Shown here in pieces: positions 17,672-26,556 of a stretch of 37,191 nt of DNA. This DNA comes from Prochlorococcus sp. AG-388-F11 (lineage in GTDB: Bacteria; Cyanobacteriota; Cyanobacteriia; PCC-6307; Cyanobiaceae). A program made the position numbers and the translations under genes. The stretch is taken from positions 1-37,191 of the forward strand of contig QCGP01000014.1 of assembly GCA_003279845.1 (NCBI GenBank). Reading direction: 5' to 3'. The notes beneath the pieces are model-generated. The model ran no database searches. It had not been told where the DNA came from and was given only the letters and a program-made list of their open reading frames with translations. The stretch's first letter is position 1. Every line of letters starts with the position of its first letter.

Positions 17672-18703
17672 ATGAAATTAGTTACTGAAAACTTCCTTCT
17701 GGCAATATCTATTTTTTTAATTGGAACTTTATTCTCGATAATAATTTCTAAACTTTCAAAAATATTTTTTAAAAAGATTTCCAAAAGAACAAAAACAAAT
17801 TTCGATGATTTTATTTTTGAGGTAATCTCTGGAATTATAAAACCTATAGGTTTCCTCCTCTCATTTTATTTTTCAATTGACTATTTTTTTGCTGATGAAA
17901 TAACTTTCATCTCTGTCTTATTGAATATTTTGAAATTATTTATATTAATAATCATCATAAAAGCTCTCAACAAAGTTTTAATAAGATCTTTAACAGAATC
18001 GACCTCGAAAATTAATGATTCCTCAATTAGTTCAATGGTATCTTCACTAACTCCATTGATAAAAGCATTAACATGGACTATTGGCTCAATATTTTTCTTA
18101 CAAAATATAGGTGTTCAAATGACTGCTATTTGGGCTTTACTAAGTGCAGGAGGTATTGGGGCAGGATTAGCTTTGAAAGATCCAGTTCAGGAGTTTTTTG
18201 AATATATAACAATTTTGCTTGATAAACCTTTTCAAAAAGGTGAGTTTATAAAATCTGATGGAGTCCTCGGAATGGTTGAGAGAGTGGGAGTAAGATCCTC
18301 AAGGATAAGAAGTATTAATGGAGAAGTGATAGTAATGAGCAACAGCGCACTAACAAATGGAATAATTTCAAATTACGCACAAATGAAAAAAAGGAGGTTA
18401 GTTCATAAATTGGGAGTTGTTTATGAAACCTCTCCAAAACTTATGAAATTGATTCCAATAATTATTAAAAAAATAGTTGAAGAGACAAAAGATGCGTCTT
18501 TTGATAGATGTCATTTCACAGATTTCGGCGACTTCAGTCTTAATTTCGAACTTGTTTATTACATCCCAACAAATAATTATCTCGCTGCAATGGAAGCTCA
18601 ACAATCTATAAATTTAAGAATTATTGAGGCATTTGCGGTTAATAATATAGAATTTGCATTCCCAACACAAACTTTAAATATTGAAAGTAACAAAGCCAAA
18701 TGA
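17672..18703 (+). CDS. MscS-family mechanosensitive channel
   Basis: A 343-residue membrane protein when started at ATG 17672 (a TTG two codons earlier is possible). Membrane segments lie at about 6-28, 50-72, 78-98 and 120-145, followed by the pore-lining Gly/Ala-rich helix (ALLSAGGIGAGLALKDPVQEFF), the signature of MscS channels. A beta-domain (PFQKGEFIKSDGVLGMVERVGVRSSRIRS) and an alpha/beta C-terminal domain follow. It probably releases solutes on hypo-osmotic shock, which fits a marine cell near a compatible-solute-type gene. The last 30 bases overlap the convergent SDR gene. Confidence 0.9.
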   Translation: MKLVTENFLLAISIFLIGTLFSIIISKLSKIFFKKISKRTKTNFDDFIFEVISGIIKPIGFLLSFYFSIDYFFADEITFISVLLNILKLFILIIIIKALNKVLIRSLTESTSKINDSSISSMVSSLTPLIKALTWTIGSIFFLQNIGVQMTAIWALLSAGGIGAGLALKDPVQEFFEYITILLDKPFQKGEFIKSDGVLGMVERVGVRSSRIRSINGEVIVMSNSALTNGIISNYAQMKKRRLVHKLGVVYETSPKLMKLIPIIIKKIVEETKDASFDRCHFTDFGDFSLNFELVYYIPTNNYLAAMEAQQSINLRIIEAFAVNNIEFAFPTQTLNIESNKAK

Positions 18704-19675
18704 TCTACAAATCTCTTCACTTAAATTCCAGAGTTTTGAAGCCAACTCAGAATTATTTGCCTCATCACTAACATTACTTTCAACTAATTTATGTTTTTTA
18801 AAAGATATAAGTTTATTACTTAAATGAACGTAACCAATATTATTTAAATTTGAATCAAGGACAATCTGAGAAAGAATCTTTCCAGCATTTTCTATACTTT
18901 CAGAAATTCCTAAAATATTTTTTGCAGCTTTAGAAAAAATTAAATATCCAAAGAGATTAAAACGTTTACTATATCTAAAAAAACCGGAATCATCATTTGG
19001 TATTACTAGACCAGGAGCCCAAGTAATTACAGAAATTTTACTAGAGGACATTTTTAATTTTTTTTCAAGTTCTTTGGCAAACAAAATATTACATAACTTA
19101 CTATTTTTATAAGCTTTATCAGCATTAAAATTTAAAAATTGCTCAGTTACTTTTTTTCTAAAATCAACTAGGTTATTAAGTCCCGCTTTCTTTCCTATAT
19201 TGCCTCCTGAACTTTTGGGGTCGTGAACATCTGATGATGTAATGATGATTCTAGATTCTTCTTTATCTCTAATAAAATCTTTTAGGATATTTACCAAGTA
19301 AAAATGTGCAAGATGATTTACCGCAAAAGTTAGTTCTATGCATTGTTTGGATACTTTAGGGTAAAAGGAGCCTGTATATTGTAATCCTGCATTTAAAACA
19401 ACTACATCTAAAAAAATCTTTTTACTAATAAAGTAATCTTCAATTTTTTTAATATTTTCTAAATCTGAAAGATCACAATTTTCAATAATATTTAAATATT
19501 TACTGAGGTAATTTTTTTCAAAATATTTCTCAATTGTTTTGAGAAATTCATTCTTTCTTAATTCCGATTTTAGTACAACGTATATATTATTTTTCGTCTT
19601 AAGTAAATTAATAATGGCAAAAAGCCCTATGCCCGAATTACCTCCAGTAATTAAAATATCTTTATTTTTAATCAT
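18674..19675 (-). CDS. Short-chain dehydrogenase, protochlorophyllide-reductase-like
   Basis: A 333-residue SDR. It has the cofactor motif TGGNSGIG (residues 10-17), LNAGLQ in place of NNAG, the SSDVH strand and the catalytic pair in AYKNSKLCN (YxxxK). The YKNSK context and the C-terminal extension resemble the light-dependent protochlorophyllide reductase/retinol dehydrogenase branch, but it lacks the obvious POR hallmarks, so I consider it a POR-like paralog of unknown substrate. The 3' end overlaps MscS by 30 bases (convergent). Base composition is more AT-rich than its neighbours, with many Lys/Ile/Asn codons. Confidence 0.82.
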   Translation of the reverse strand: MIKNKDILITGGNSGIGLFAIINLLKTKNNIYVVLKSELRKNEFLKTIEKYFEKNYLSKYLNIIENCDLSDLENIKKIEDYFISKKIFLDVVVLNAGLQYTGSFYPKVSKQCIELTFAVNHLAHFYLVNILKDFIRDKEESRIIITSSDVHDPKSSGGNIGKKAGLNNLVDFRKKVTEQFLNFNADKAYKNSKLCNILFAKELEKKLKMSSSKISVITWAPGLVIPNDDSGFFRYSKRFNLFGYLIFSKAAKNILGISESIENAGKILSQIVLDSNLNNIGYVHLSNKLISFKKHKLVESNVSDEANNSELASKLWNLSEEICRSFGFVTFNI

Positions 19676-19699
19676 TTAACTTGCTATATATTTTTTTAT

Positions 19700-19729
19700 A
19701 ATAAAAAATAATTATAATTATTTTTTATT
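19700..19729. repeat. Perfect 30-base AT palindrome
   Basis: The 15-base arms are perfectly complementary and meet without a loop, centred between 19714 and 19715. It lies between the divergent SDR (start 19675) and lycopene cyclase (start 19901). All bases are A or T, with A6 and T6 tracts, so it could form a cruciform or act as a curved or protein-binding site; a terminator is unlikely between divergent genes. Confidence 0.5.
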
Positions 19730-19900
19730 TTGTAATCTTATAAATTATTGTTAAAACACTGAAAACTTAGTCACTAGTAATTGAGTAATTTGATTATTAT
19801 TAATCTACTCTCATTACATGTATTGGATGAAATATATAGTCCTAAGCTCAAAAGTAATAATTTGTTCCATAAATTTCCTTAAGTATAAAATTTATATTTA

Positions 19901-21184
19901 ATGTCAAAAGAAAACATGCCAGATGTTCTTGTTTTGGGTGCAGGGCCTGCAGGTATGGCAATCGCCTCAGCTTTAGGGAAGGAGAAATTAGATGTTGAAG
20001 TGCTTTCTCCAAATGGACCAGATGAACCTTGGCCAAACACATATGGCATTTGGGGGAAAGAAGTTGATCAACTCGGGCTCCAGGATTTACTTGAATATAG
20101 ATGGAAGAATACTGTAAGTTTTTTTGGGCATGGAGCTTTAGAAGAAAAGGACGACGAGAATAAAGCCACAGAACATTCACTAGATTATGGACTATTTGAT
20201 AAGAAGAAACTCCACAATTATTGGTTTAATGAATGCAATGAATCTCTTATTAAATGGCATCAAGGTTTTGCAAACAAAATAAATTTTGAAAAATACAAAA
20301 GTACAGTAACTACAAAAGATGGCAAGACTTACTCTGCAAGATTAGTAGTAGATGCAACAGGATATGATCCTGTTTTTCTTAAGTTAAAATCATGTGGTCC
20401 CTTAGCAGTCCAAACTTGTTATGGGATAGTAGGTAATTTTAGTAAACCTCCACTTGAGAAAGGGCAGTTTGTATTAATGGACTATAGAAATGACCATCTT
20501 AATAATGAGCAAAAAAAAGAACCTCCCACTTTTCTTTATGCCATGGATATGGGGAATGGGAAATATTTTCTTGAAGAGACATCTCTTGGTTTAGTAAATC
20601 CTCTAACAATGGAAAATTTAAAAGAGAGACTAGAGAAGAGGCTTTCTTATAGAAATATATCAATCACAAGCATGCAACATGAAGAGCTTGGCTTATTTCT
20701 ACCCATGAATATGCCAATCCCAGATTTCAAACAACAAATACTTGGATATGGTGGTGCTGCTTCAATGGTGCATCCTGCATCTGGATATTTAATTGGTAAT
20801 GTTTTAAGAAGAGCTCCACTTGTCGCGAAGGCAGTCTCAGAAGCAATTAAAAACAAAAATCTAAGTACCTATCATATTGCTAGAAAAGGTTGGGAAACAT
20901 TATGGTCAAAAGAATTAATTAGGAAGAAATCACTTTACCAATTTGGATTAGAAAAACTCATGAGGTTCGACGAGAAACTATTGAGAGAATTTTTTGGGAG
21001 TTTTTTCCAATTACCTAAAAATCAATGGTATGGTTTTCTAACAGATACTCTTTCCTTAAGAGAGATTGTATATGCGATGTTTGTAATGTTTATAAAGGCT
21101 CCATGGAGTGTAAAGAAAGGTCTTATGATTATGCATGGTAGAGAATTTAAAATGCTACTTAGGATAATATTCCCAAATATATAG
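19901..21184 (+). CDS. crtL: Lycopene cyclase (CrtL type, probably the epsilon-type paralog)
   Basis: A 427-residue FAD/NAD(P)-dependent cyclase closing the end rings of lycopene, leading to zeaxanthin or alpha-carotene in the thylakoid membrane. The dinucleotide motif is GAGPAG (13-18). The family motifs LSPNGPDEPWPNTYGIW and YFLEETSL (the FLEET active-site motif) are present, and the C-terminal region is hydrophobic (LSLREIVYAMFVMF). Prochlorococcus carries two CrtL paralogs. Proximity to fur and pcb matches what I recall for CrtL-e in MED4, but the sequence alone does not settle beta or epsilon. It is followed after 7 bases by an SDR gene. Confidence 0.87.
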   Translation: MSKENMPDVLVLGAGPAGMAIASALGKEKLDVEVLSPNGPDEPWPNTYGIWGKEVDQLGLQDLLEYRWKNTVSFFGHGALEEKDDENKATEHSLDYGLFDKKKLHNYWFNECNESLIKWHQGFANKINFEKYKSTVTTKDGKTYSARLVVDATGYDPVFLKLKSCGPLAVQTCYGIVGNFSKPPLEKGQFVLMDYRNDHLNNEQKKEPPTFLYAMDMGNGKYFLEETSLGLVNPLTMENLKERLEKRLSYRNISITSMQHEELGLFLPMNMPIPDFKQQILGYGGAASMVHPASGYLIGNVLRRAPLVAKAVSEAIKNKNLSTYHIARKGWETLWSKELIRKKSLYQFGLEKLMRFDEKLLREFFGSFFQLPKNQWYGFLTDTLSLREIVYAMFVMFIKAPWSVKKGLMIMHGREFKMLLRIIFPNI

Positions 21185-21191
21185 TCTAAAA

Positions 21192-21899
21192 ATGAGAACC
21201 ATACTAATAAGTGGAGCCAATAGAGGTATTGGATTAAATATTGCACATCAAGAATTAAAAGAAGGCAACAGAATTAGTGTAGGCATTAGAAATCTAGAAT
21301 CATTAAAGGGAAGTGTTATTGATCCAAATAAATGGCCAGAAGGGAGAATTATAATAAACCACTATGATGCATTAAAAAAAATTACAGCCGAAAATTGGAT
21401 AAAAAATACTGTAAATGAATTTGGAGGATTTGATTCAGTAATAAATTGTTCTGGAGTTTTATCGAAAGTTCCTTTTTTATACAAAGATGGTGATGAAGAA
21501 GATATTTTAAATACATTAAATATCAATTTTTTGGCAATTTGGAATTTATGTAGGCTTTCTTGGGATCATTTATGTACCTCGGGCAGAGGAAGAATTATTG
21601 TTTTAGTTTCAATGAGTGGGAAAAGGTCTAAAGGCGATTTAGCCGCTTATTCTTCTTCAAAATTTGCTTTGATGGGATTATGCCAAACTATGAAAAATAA
21701 AGGTTGGGATAAAAATATAAGGGTTTCAGCAATTTGCCCAAGCTGGGTTAATACAAAAATGGCCCAAAATATCTCTTCCTTAGACAAATCAAGCATGACA
21801 CAACCTGAAGATATTGCTGAAATATGCTCAACTATTCTGAAGTTACCTACCCAATCAGTTCCATTTGAAATAGCCTTAAATTGTAATTATGAAATTTAA
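21192..21899 (+). CDS. Short-chain dehydrogenase/reductase
   Basis: A 235-residue SDR with a classical layout: ISGANRGIG (cofactor site, residues 6-14), NCSGVL in the NNAG position, a catalytic serine in VLVSMSGK and YSSSKFAL as YxxxK (about 151-155). It starts 7 bases after the lycopene cyclase stop and is probably cotranscribed, so a role near carotenoid or lipid metabolism is possible but not shown. The stop codon shares TTAA (21896..21899) with the convergent GIY-YIG-like gene. Confidence 0.87.
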   Translation: MRTILISGANRGIGLNIAHQELKEGNRISVGIRNLESLKGSVIDPNKWPEGRIIINHYDALKKITAENWIKNTVNEFGGFDSVINCSGVLSKVPFLYKDGDEEDILNTLNINFLAIWNLCRLSWDHLCTSGRGRIIVLVSMSGKRSKGDLAAYSSSKFALMGLCQTMKNKGWDKNIRVSAICPSWVNTKMAQNISSLDKSSMTQPEDIAEICSTILKLPTQSVPFEIALNCNYEI

Positions 21900-22438
21900 C
21901 CTAAATTGAAAATTAAGTAAGCCATTGCAAGCATTGCAATTGCAATAAATAAACCTTTTATTCGATTAGTTAATAATGAAAAAAGAGATAAATCTTCAGA
22001 AAAGTATCCGCCGAAACTACCTGTAATAAATAATACAACCATTGGTAGAGATGCCATTCCGAAAGAATAAGATATAGATTTTATCAATCCAAAATTTAAA
22101 TAATTAAAAATAAAGGAACTTAATGAAAACAATAAAAAAGATGCAAATAGAGTAATGGAAACTTCAGCATCTAAAGTGTGAGGTAAGCTTCCCTTTAATT
22201 CAAATTGCTTTTTACATTCTCTAATTTGTCTTTTAGAAAGCTTTAAATAACCAGTTTCAGGAATTCTTTGCGACTTATATTTTCTTAATAATCTTGCTTC
22301 AAGAGTTTCTGGCTCCTTTGTCATAATTGATGTTAATAATTCATCTGGCTTTAATTTCTTAATTTTCTTTTCAAGATTATCCGTTTTCCCAATCCTATAA
22401 AGGTCTCCTACTCTAATAAGGTAAACATATCCCGACAT
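21896..22438 (-). CDS. GIY-YIG/T5orf172-like domain fused to membrane segments
   Basis: A 180-residue protein. Residues 4-66 resemble a T5orf172/Mug113-type GIY-YIG domain: YVYLIRVGDLYRIGKTDN holds the two-strand motif, then KKIKKLKP, ETLEARLLRKYKSQRI and a GYLKL end. The C-terminal half has about three membrane helices (92-114, 122-144, 159-178). A GIY-YIG-like module joined to a membrane anchor is unusual; nuclease activity on a membrane-tethered protein would be odd, so the domain may be non-catalytic or bind a ligand. It shares the four bases of its stop with the convergent SDR. Confidence 0.72.
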   Translation of the reverse strand: MSGYVYLIRVGDLYRIGKTDNLEKKIKKLKPDELLTSIMTKEPETLEARLLRKYKSQRIPETGYLKLSKRQIRECKKQFELKGSLPHTLDAEVSITLFASFLLFSLSSFIFNYLNFGLIKSISYSFGMASLPMVVLFITGSFGGYFSEDLSLFSLLTNRIKGLFIAIAMLAMAYLIFNLG

Positions 22439-22512
22439 TTGCGTTGTAAAATTAATAATGTTCCTAATTAAATAATACTAAAAGAATTAAGTAAATTAAT
22501 AGTTTTTACAAT

Positions 22513-23173
22513 ATGACAAACGATATTTTATATTCATTTCGAAGATGTCCATATGCAATTCGTGCAAGATGGGCCCTATTAATTTGTGAAATAAAAGTAG
22601 AGATAAGAGAAATTGATTTAAAAAATAAACCTCTAGATTTTTTTAAATAATTCAAAAACGAAAACGGTTCCAATACTTATAAAAAAAAATAGTGACGTTA
22701 TTGAAGAAAGTCTTGAAATCATCCTGTGGGCTCTCTCAGAGTCTAAAAAGAAAAACATCAAATTAATTTATTTTCCTGAGAACAAAAGGGAAGATATTTT
22801 TGAAATAATTTATGAAAACGATAACGAATTCAAATATCATTTAGATCGATTTAAATATGCCACAAGATATAAAAATAGTGAAGAAGAATTTCATTTCACA
22901 AATGCAATTAAATTTATAAAGAGATGGAACGAACTTCTTACAGAAAACAAATACTTTTTTGGAGATAGCCCCACAATTGCTGATTGGTCTATTTGGCCTT
23001 TTGTAAGACAATTTAGAATCGCTTGTGAAAGTCAGAAAAGAACAAATTATTTTGAGCCCTCAATAAAAAACTGGTTAGATTCATTTGAGAAAAATAGAGA
23101 ATTTAAATCCTTAATGTATAAATACGAATTATGGAAACCATATTCTAGAAAGAATTATTTCCCATCTAATTAA
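22513..23173 (+). pseudogene. Glutathione S-transferase-like gene with a +1 frameshift in a T7 run
   Basis: The frame opens at ATG 22513 with RRCPYAIRARWALL (glutaredoxin/GST N-terminal motif with CPYA) and stops at TAA 22648..22650 after 45 residues. Removing one T from the T7 run at 22638..22644 restores one frame to TAA 23171..23173, about 219 residues. The rest reads as a good GST: KTVPILIKKNSD, IEESLEIILWAL, then the all-helical C-terminal domain with KRWNELLTENKYFFG, TIADWSIWPFVRQF. I saw no other break in the downstream part. It may be a recent mutation, a sequencing error, or expressed through homopolymer slippage. The stop shares bases with the convergent small gene. Confidence 0.85.
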
Positions 23174-23427
23174 CTTTCCAACAACTTCCTTTTCTCAATT
23201 ATTCTTGCCAACTCCAAAAAATATCCTGCAGTCCTAAATTTTCCTATATTTTTCTCCTTAAAATCAAGATCGCTTCTGATTTCTGCAGTCTCCGCCATTA
23301 GCAAATCCAAATCATTTGATCCAAGACTATACAATTCACCAAGTTCGATTTCCCTGCCAAGTAAATGACTCCTAAACCACTTCCCTTTGTTTTCTTGAGG
23401 TGGAATATCGTAAGGAGTAAATGACAT
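23170..23427 (-). CDS. Conserved small protein of unknown function
   Basis: An 85-residue acidic protein starting at ATG 23427 with a polar N-terminus (SFTPYDIPPQENKGKWFRSHLLGREIELGELY) and a helical C-terminus (AGYFLELARIIEKRKLLES). There is no signal peptide and no membrane segment. The compact size and even codon use suggest a real gene, probably conserved in picocyanobacteria, but I do not recognise a family. Four bases at its stop overlap the convergent GST pseudogene, and it follows the GltS-like gene on the same strand by 36 bases. Confidence 0.65.
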   Translation of the reverse strand: MSFTPYDIPPQENKGKWFRSHLLGREIELGELYSLGSNDLDLLMAETAEIRSDLDFKEKNIGKFRTAGYFLELARIIEKRKLLES

Positions 23428-23463
23428 TAAAATAAAATCAAACTTAAAACCATTCTAGGGTTA

Positions 23464-24852
23464 TTATTGAAACTTTTTCATCTCTATTTTATTAAAGATA
23501 AATGCAATAATAAGAATTGCAAATGTAATAAGGGCACAAATTTCTGTCCAATAATCTAGGCCGATTTTAGAAATAATTAATGGTGCCAAAACTGTGAATA
23601 GTCCGCCCGAGAGAATTAACTGAGCAAATAGCTGTTTTGACGTAAAAATTGGTAAAGTCTTAGAAATATTTTTAGGATCTGCAAGCCTTAAAAGAAGTAA
23701 TCCTGAAGCGACTACACCTGTGGAGTTCCCAAACTCTATCAAACTTTTTTCAAACCAGTATTCATCAAAAATAAAGTATGCAAAATAAGCAATGCAAATT
23801 AAATTCCAAAATAAACCGAAAATAGTGAAAACTAAAATTAGTATCCAATTATCAAAAACAACATCAATATCTAAACTTGCCATAGCAGTAAAAATCAATA
23901 AGTCTGTAGATAAAATTCCAATCTCCCTTTGCAGAATATTTGAAATGAATTCTGTATTTTTAGTTTTCTCTAATATATATCTAATAAGTAGCGAACCTAT
24001 GAGGATAAAAGGAAATACTGGCAGTGAAAAAATAATTTCCTTCGAAAAATCACCAAAAGAACTTGCAATATTCCTTAAAAATTTAAGTAGTAAAACACCA
24101 AAAGAAATTGCTAAACCGGAGAACCCAAGATTTATTATAAAAATTCTTAAATCTGCGAAAATTCCTATCTTACTTTTTTCCTTAAGATTATCTTTTTTTT
24201 CAAAAATTTCCTCAGTATCTGAAAGATCTAAAGTTCTCCCAAGAAAAATAAATATACTGCCTAATATTGAAGATGATAAAAGACCCATTGTTGCCATAGC
24301 CAGGCCAAGATCTAATCCATTTGGGAATCCCAGTTTATTAAAACTTTCACCGATTATTGATGCAGCTCCATGACCACCCTCAAAACCGACCTCTATTAAA
24401 CATCCCATCAGAGGATTTGCATCCATAGTTGGAGGCAAAAAATATTTAACAACTAGACCACCAACGAAAAATTGTCCGAAACCTAGGGAAAGAGCTAGTA
24501 GAAATTGATTAAAAATTGGTTTAACTAAACCATTTATATTTGGGATAGGTCTTCCCATCATTAAAGTTGCGAAGACTAATGATAAAAGAGGAGTCGGGAA
24601 ATTACTCCAAACATTGATTGTTTCTTTTGGTAAAAAGTGTATCGCTCCAAATGGACCTATTGATATACCTAATATTCCTGATATCACCGCTATTGGTAAT
24701 CCAAATCTTTCAAGTTGAACAGCTAGTTTTAATTTCCTACCAAAAATCAATAAAAAAAATATAATAAATAATCCCAAGACACTTATTAACAGAGAATTTG
24801 AAAAAATATAATTATTCTGTAGAGAAGAAATATTCAATGATTTCAAAAACAT
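23464..24852 (-). CDS. GltS-type sodium/glutamate symporter family protein
   Basis: A 462-residue membrane protein with about 11-12 hydrophobic segments. The pore-region motif in the first half (GCLIEVGFEGGHGAASIIGESF) is typical of the GltS (ESS) family of Na+-coupled glutamate carriers. A second half mirrors it with ASGLLLLRLADP. A central hydrophilic loop (DTEEIFEKKDNLKEKSK) separates the halves. The substrate in Prochlorococcus has not been read from sequence; amino acid or other organic acid uptake is likely. It is downstream of pcb but separated by a strong terminator. Confidence 0.8.
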   Translation of the reverse strand: MFLKSLNISSLQNNYIFSNSLLISVLGLFIIFFLLIFGRKLKLAVQLERFGLPIAVISGILGISIGPFGAIHFLPKETINVWSNFPTPLLSLVFATLMMGRPIPNINGLVKPIFNQFLLALSLGFGQFFVGGLVVKYFLPPTMDANPLMGCLIEVGFEGGHGAASIIGESFNKLGFPNGLDLGLAMATMGLLSSSILGSIFIFLGRTLDLSDTEEIFEKKDNLKEKSKIGIFADLRIFIINLGFSGLAISFGVLLLKFLRNIASSFGDFSKEIIFSLPVFPFILIGSLLIRYILEKTKNTEFISNILQREIGILSTDLLIFTAMASLDIDVVFDNWILILVFTIFGLFWNLICIAYFAYFIFDEYWFEKSLIEFGNSTGVVASGLLLLRLADPKNISKTLPIFTSKQLFAQLILSGGLFTVLAPLIISKIGLDYWTEICALITFAILIIAFIFNKIEMKKFQ

Positions 24853-24892
24853 ATCATTATAAATTTTAATTAATAACCAAAATTTTTCAAAT

Positions 24893-24920
24893 AAAAAAGG
24901 CCCCGATAAGAGGAGCCTTT
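24893..24920 (-). terminator. Rho-independent terminator downstream of pcb
   Basis: The minus-strand RNA reads AAAGGCUCC, a 7-base loop, then GGGGCCUUU, and continues into a U run (six A on the plus strand at 24893..24898). The stem has nine pairs including one G-U, which would be a mismatch on the other strand, so it works for the minus strand. It ends the highly expressed antenna gene and stops read-through into the GltS-like gene. Confidence 0.9.
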
Positions 24921-24945
24921 TGATATTAGTAATAAAATTTGAGAA

Positions 24946-26004
24946 TTAATCTTTAAGAGTAACTGTTGCACTATCAATATTACTGATAGCATTTGTAACT
25001 CTCTTGAAATCAAAGCCTAGTGCTCTTAAAGCATGCCATAGATGACCTTGAATAAAGAAGAATCCAAAATAATAATGCACATTAGCTAACCACGCCCTTG
25101 AAGTGTACTCACCATCAGGAAGATCAACAGTATCAACCCAATATGGAGAAATACTGAATTTTAATTCAAGCGGTTCACCAAAGAATTCAGTTGGATAAAC
25201 TGTTGTATTAGCTGCACTCCAGAAGGCTGCAATGATAGCCATCCAACCTATTCCAGCTAGTGACCATGATAAAACAGCTTCTGCAGAAAGAAGTCCTTTA
25301 CCTTTGAATTTGGTATATTCGCCAACTTGCTTAGTAGCAATATGCCAAGCACCACCAGTAATTTCAACGAAAGCAAGGAAAGCATGGCCTCCCATTACTT
25401 CTTCAAGACTATCAATAGTCAAAAAGTCTGTTTGATGATTCCAAATCTTGGCTAAATTTAATTCATACTCAACCTGTCTTACAGAACCAATAGCTGGATC
25501 ATAAATTCCATGAACCCTTGCCCATTCAACAAATGCTATAACTGCGAAACCAAGAATAATTAGGTGATGACCAAGAATAAATGTCAATTTGTCAGGATTA
25601 TCCCATTCAATATTGAATTTTCTAGCTCTTGCAACATCAGAATCTTCTAAATTTCCAGGAAGGAGTAAAGAATGTAAAAGTCCTCCGGCTGCTAATACCA
25701 TAGAAGAGACTAAGTGTACTATTGCTATCGCAAGAACAGGTTTAGTGTCTCCCATCGCAACGCCATTAGCATCAAACCCTATTCCAAGAGTTGCTAAATG
25801 AGGAAGGACGATTAAAGGTTGATGACCCATTGGGACGCTTGGGTCAAATCGTGAAAGTTCAAAAAGGGTGAACGCACCCGCCCAGAAAACAATTAATCCT
25901 GCATGAGCTACATGAGCAGCAATGAATTTTCCTGAGCGGTTTGCTACACCTGAATTACCAGCCCACCATCCATAGGTAGTATCTGGATTTCCATAGGTTT
26001 GCAT
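24946..26004 (-). CDS. pcb: Pcb chlorophyll a/b-binding light-harvesting protein
   Basis: A 352-residue, six-helix antenna protein of the CP43/IsiA/Pcb family that binds divinyl chlorophylls a and b around the photosystems of Prochlorococcus. The N-terminus ([21 protein letters not shown]) and the conserved histidines in helices ([76 protein letters not shown]) are clear. It lacks the large lumenal loop of CP43, as expected for Pcb. The start is ATG 26004. It has its own promoter and a strong terminator, consistent with a single-gene, high-level transcript. Confidence 0.97.
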   Translation of the reverse strand: MQTYGNPDTTYGWWAGNSGVANRSGKFIAAHVAHAGLIVFWAGAFTLFELSRFDPSVPMGHQPLIVLPHLATLGIGFDANGVAMGDTKPVLAIAIVHLVSSMVLAAGGLLHSLLLPGNLEDSDVARARKFNIEWDNPDKLTFILGHHLIILGFAVIAFVEWARVHGIYDPAIGSVRQVEYELNLAKIWNHQTDFLTIDSLEEVMGGHAFLAFVEITGGAWHIATKQVGEYTKFKGKGLLSAEAVLSWSLAGIGWMAIIAAFWSAANTTVYPTEFFGEPLELKFSISPYWVDTVDLPDGEYTSRAWLANVHYYFGFFFIQGHLWHALRALGFDFKRVTNAISNIDSATVTLKD

Positions 26005-26039
26005 TTAGGAATTGATTAGCTTAAACGTTTTGAGAATAC

Positions 26040-26045
26040 TTTATA
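26040..26045 (-). promoter_or_regulatory. Candidate -10 element of pcb
   Basis: On the minus strand TATAAA lies 35 bases before the ATG of pcb, in a sequence reading AAATATAAAGTATTC. Spacing would give a leader of about 25-30 bases. No clear -35 is seen, which is normal for this lineage. Assigned by position and motif only. Confidence 0.35.
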
Positions 26046-26334
26046 TTTCACCAAACAGTTGAATTCATAACAAAATTGTAAAGGTTAGTAATCCTAGCAA
26101 TTAATAAACAAAGATCTTACTCTAACTATCTAAAGTGCAAAGAAGTTAGATTTAACGAAGAAAAATTATTCTTAGAGATATAAGTTCTATCAAATAAAGC
26201 AGTATTTTTAGATTCAAATAAGTTAAATAAATTTCATTTTGCTGACATTAAACGATGTTTTGTTTCATTACACCATGAGGGTTATTGCCTCATTTTCAAA
26301 CAATTATTAAATATGAGATAAGACATCTAATATT
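26046..26334. other. Intergenic gap upstream of pcb, with a short hairpin
   Basis: This stretch runs from the pcb promoter to the small ORF at 26335. It holds no frame I can support. A hairpin with perfect 6-base arms (ATGAGG 26275..26280 and CCTCAT 26288..26293, 7-base loop) is followed by TTTT, so it could be a weak plus-strand terminator, perhaps of an unannotated small RNA. Otherwise it is AT-rich sequence without visible structure. Confidence 0.4.
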
Positions 26335-26511
26335 ATGACTACTTCTCAAGAGTCTTCTAGAAAATTTTCATTAGAAATGAAATCTGAAGTTCATTACAAA
26401 AAGGCTGCAAAAACTTACAGAAAATCAAAACAATATATAAATATGATTAACTTATATCCAACTTTGCAAAACACTTTGATTGAGTGTAAAGATGAGAACC
26501 TAATAGAATGA
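26335..26511 (+). CDS. Candidate 58-residue small basic protein
   Basis: ATG 26335 to TGA 26511. The peptide begins MTTSQESSRKFSLEM, has a Lys/Tyr-rich middle (HYKKAAKTYRKSKQY) and an acidic end. It is hydrophilic with no signal peptide or membrane segment. It lies in a gap between two minus-strand genes, 42 bases after a small hairpin. Amino-acid composition is balanced and codon use ordinary, so a real gene is plausible, but no family is recognised. Confidence 0.45.
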   Translation: MTTSQESSRKFSLEMKSEVHYKKAAKTYRKSKQYINMINLYPTLQNTLIECKDENLIE

Positions 26512-26556
26512 AGATTTTATATATTTCCTAAATTAATCAAAAAAACATATTAGTTT

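Noticed and set aside
23792..24373. 193-codon open frame on the plus strand
   Set aside because: Lies wholly antisense to the well-supported GltS-like gene, with Ser/Lys/Ile-rich composition typical of a shadow frame.
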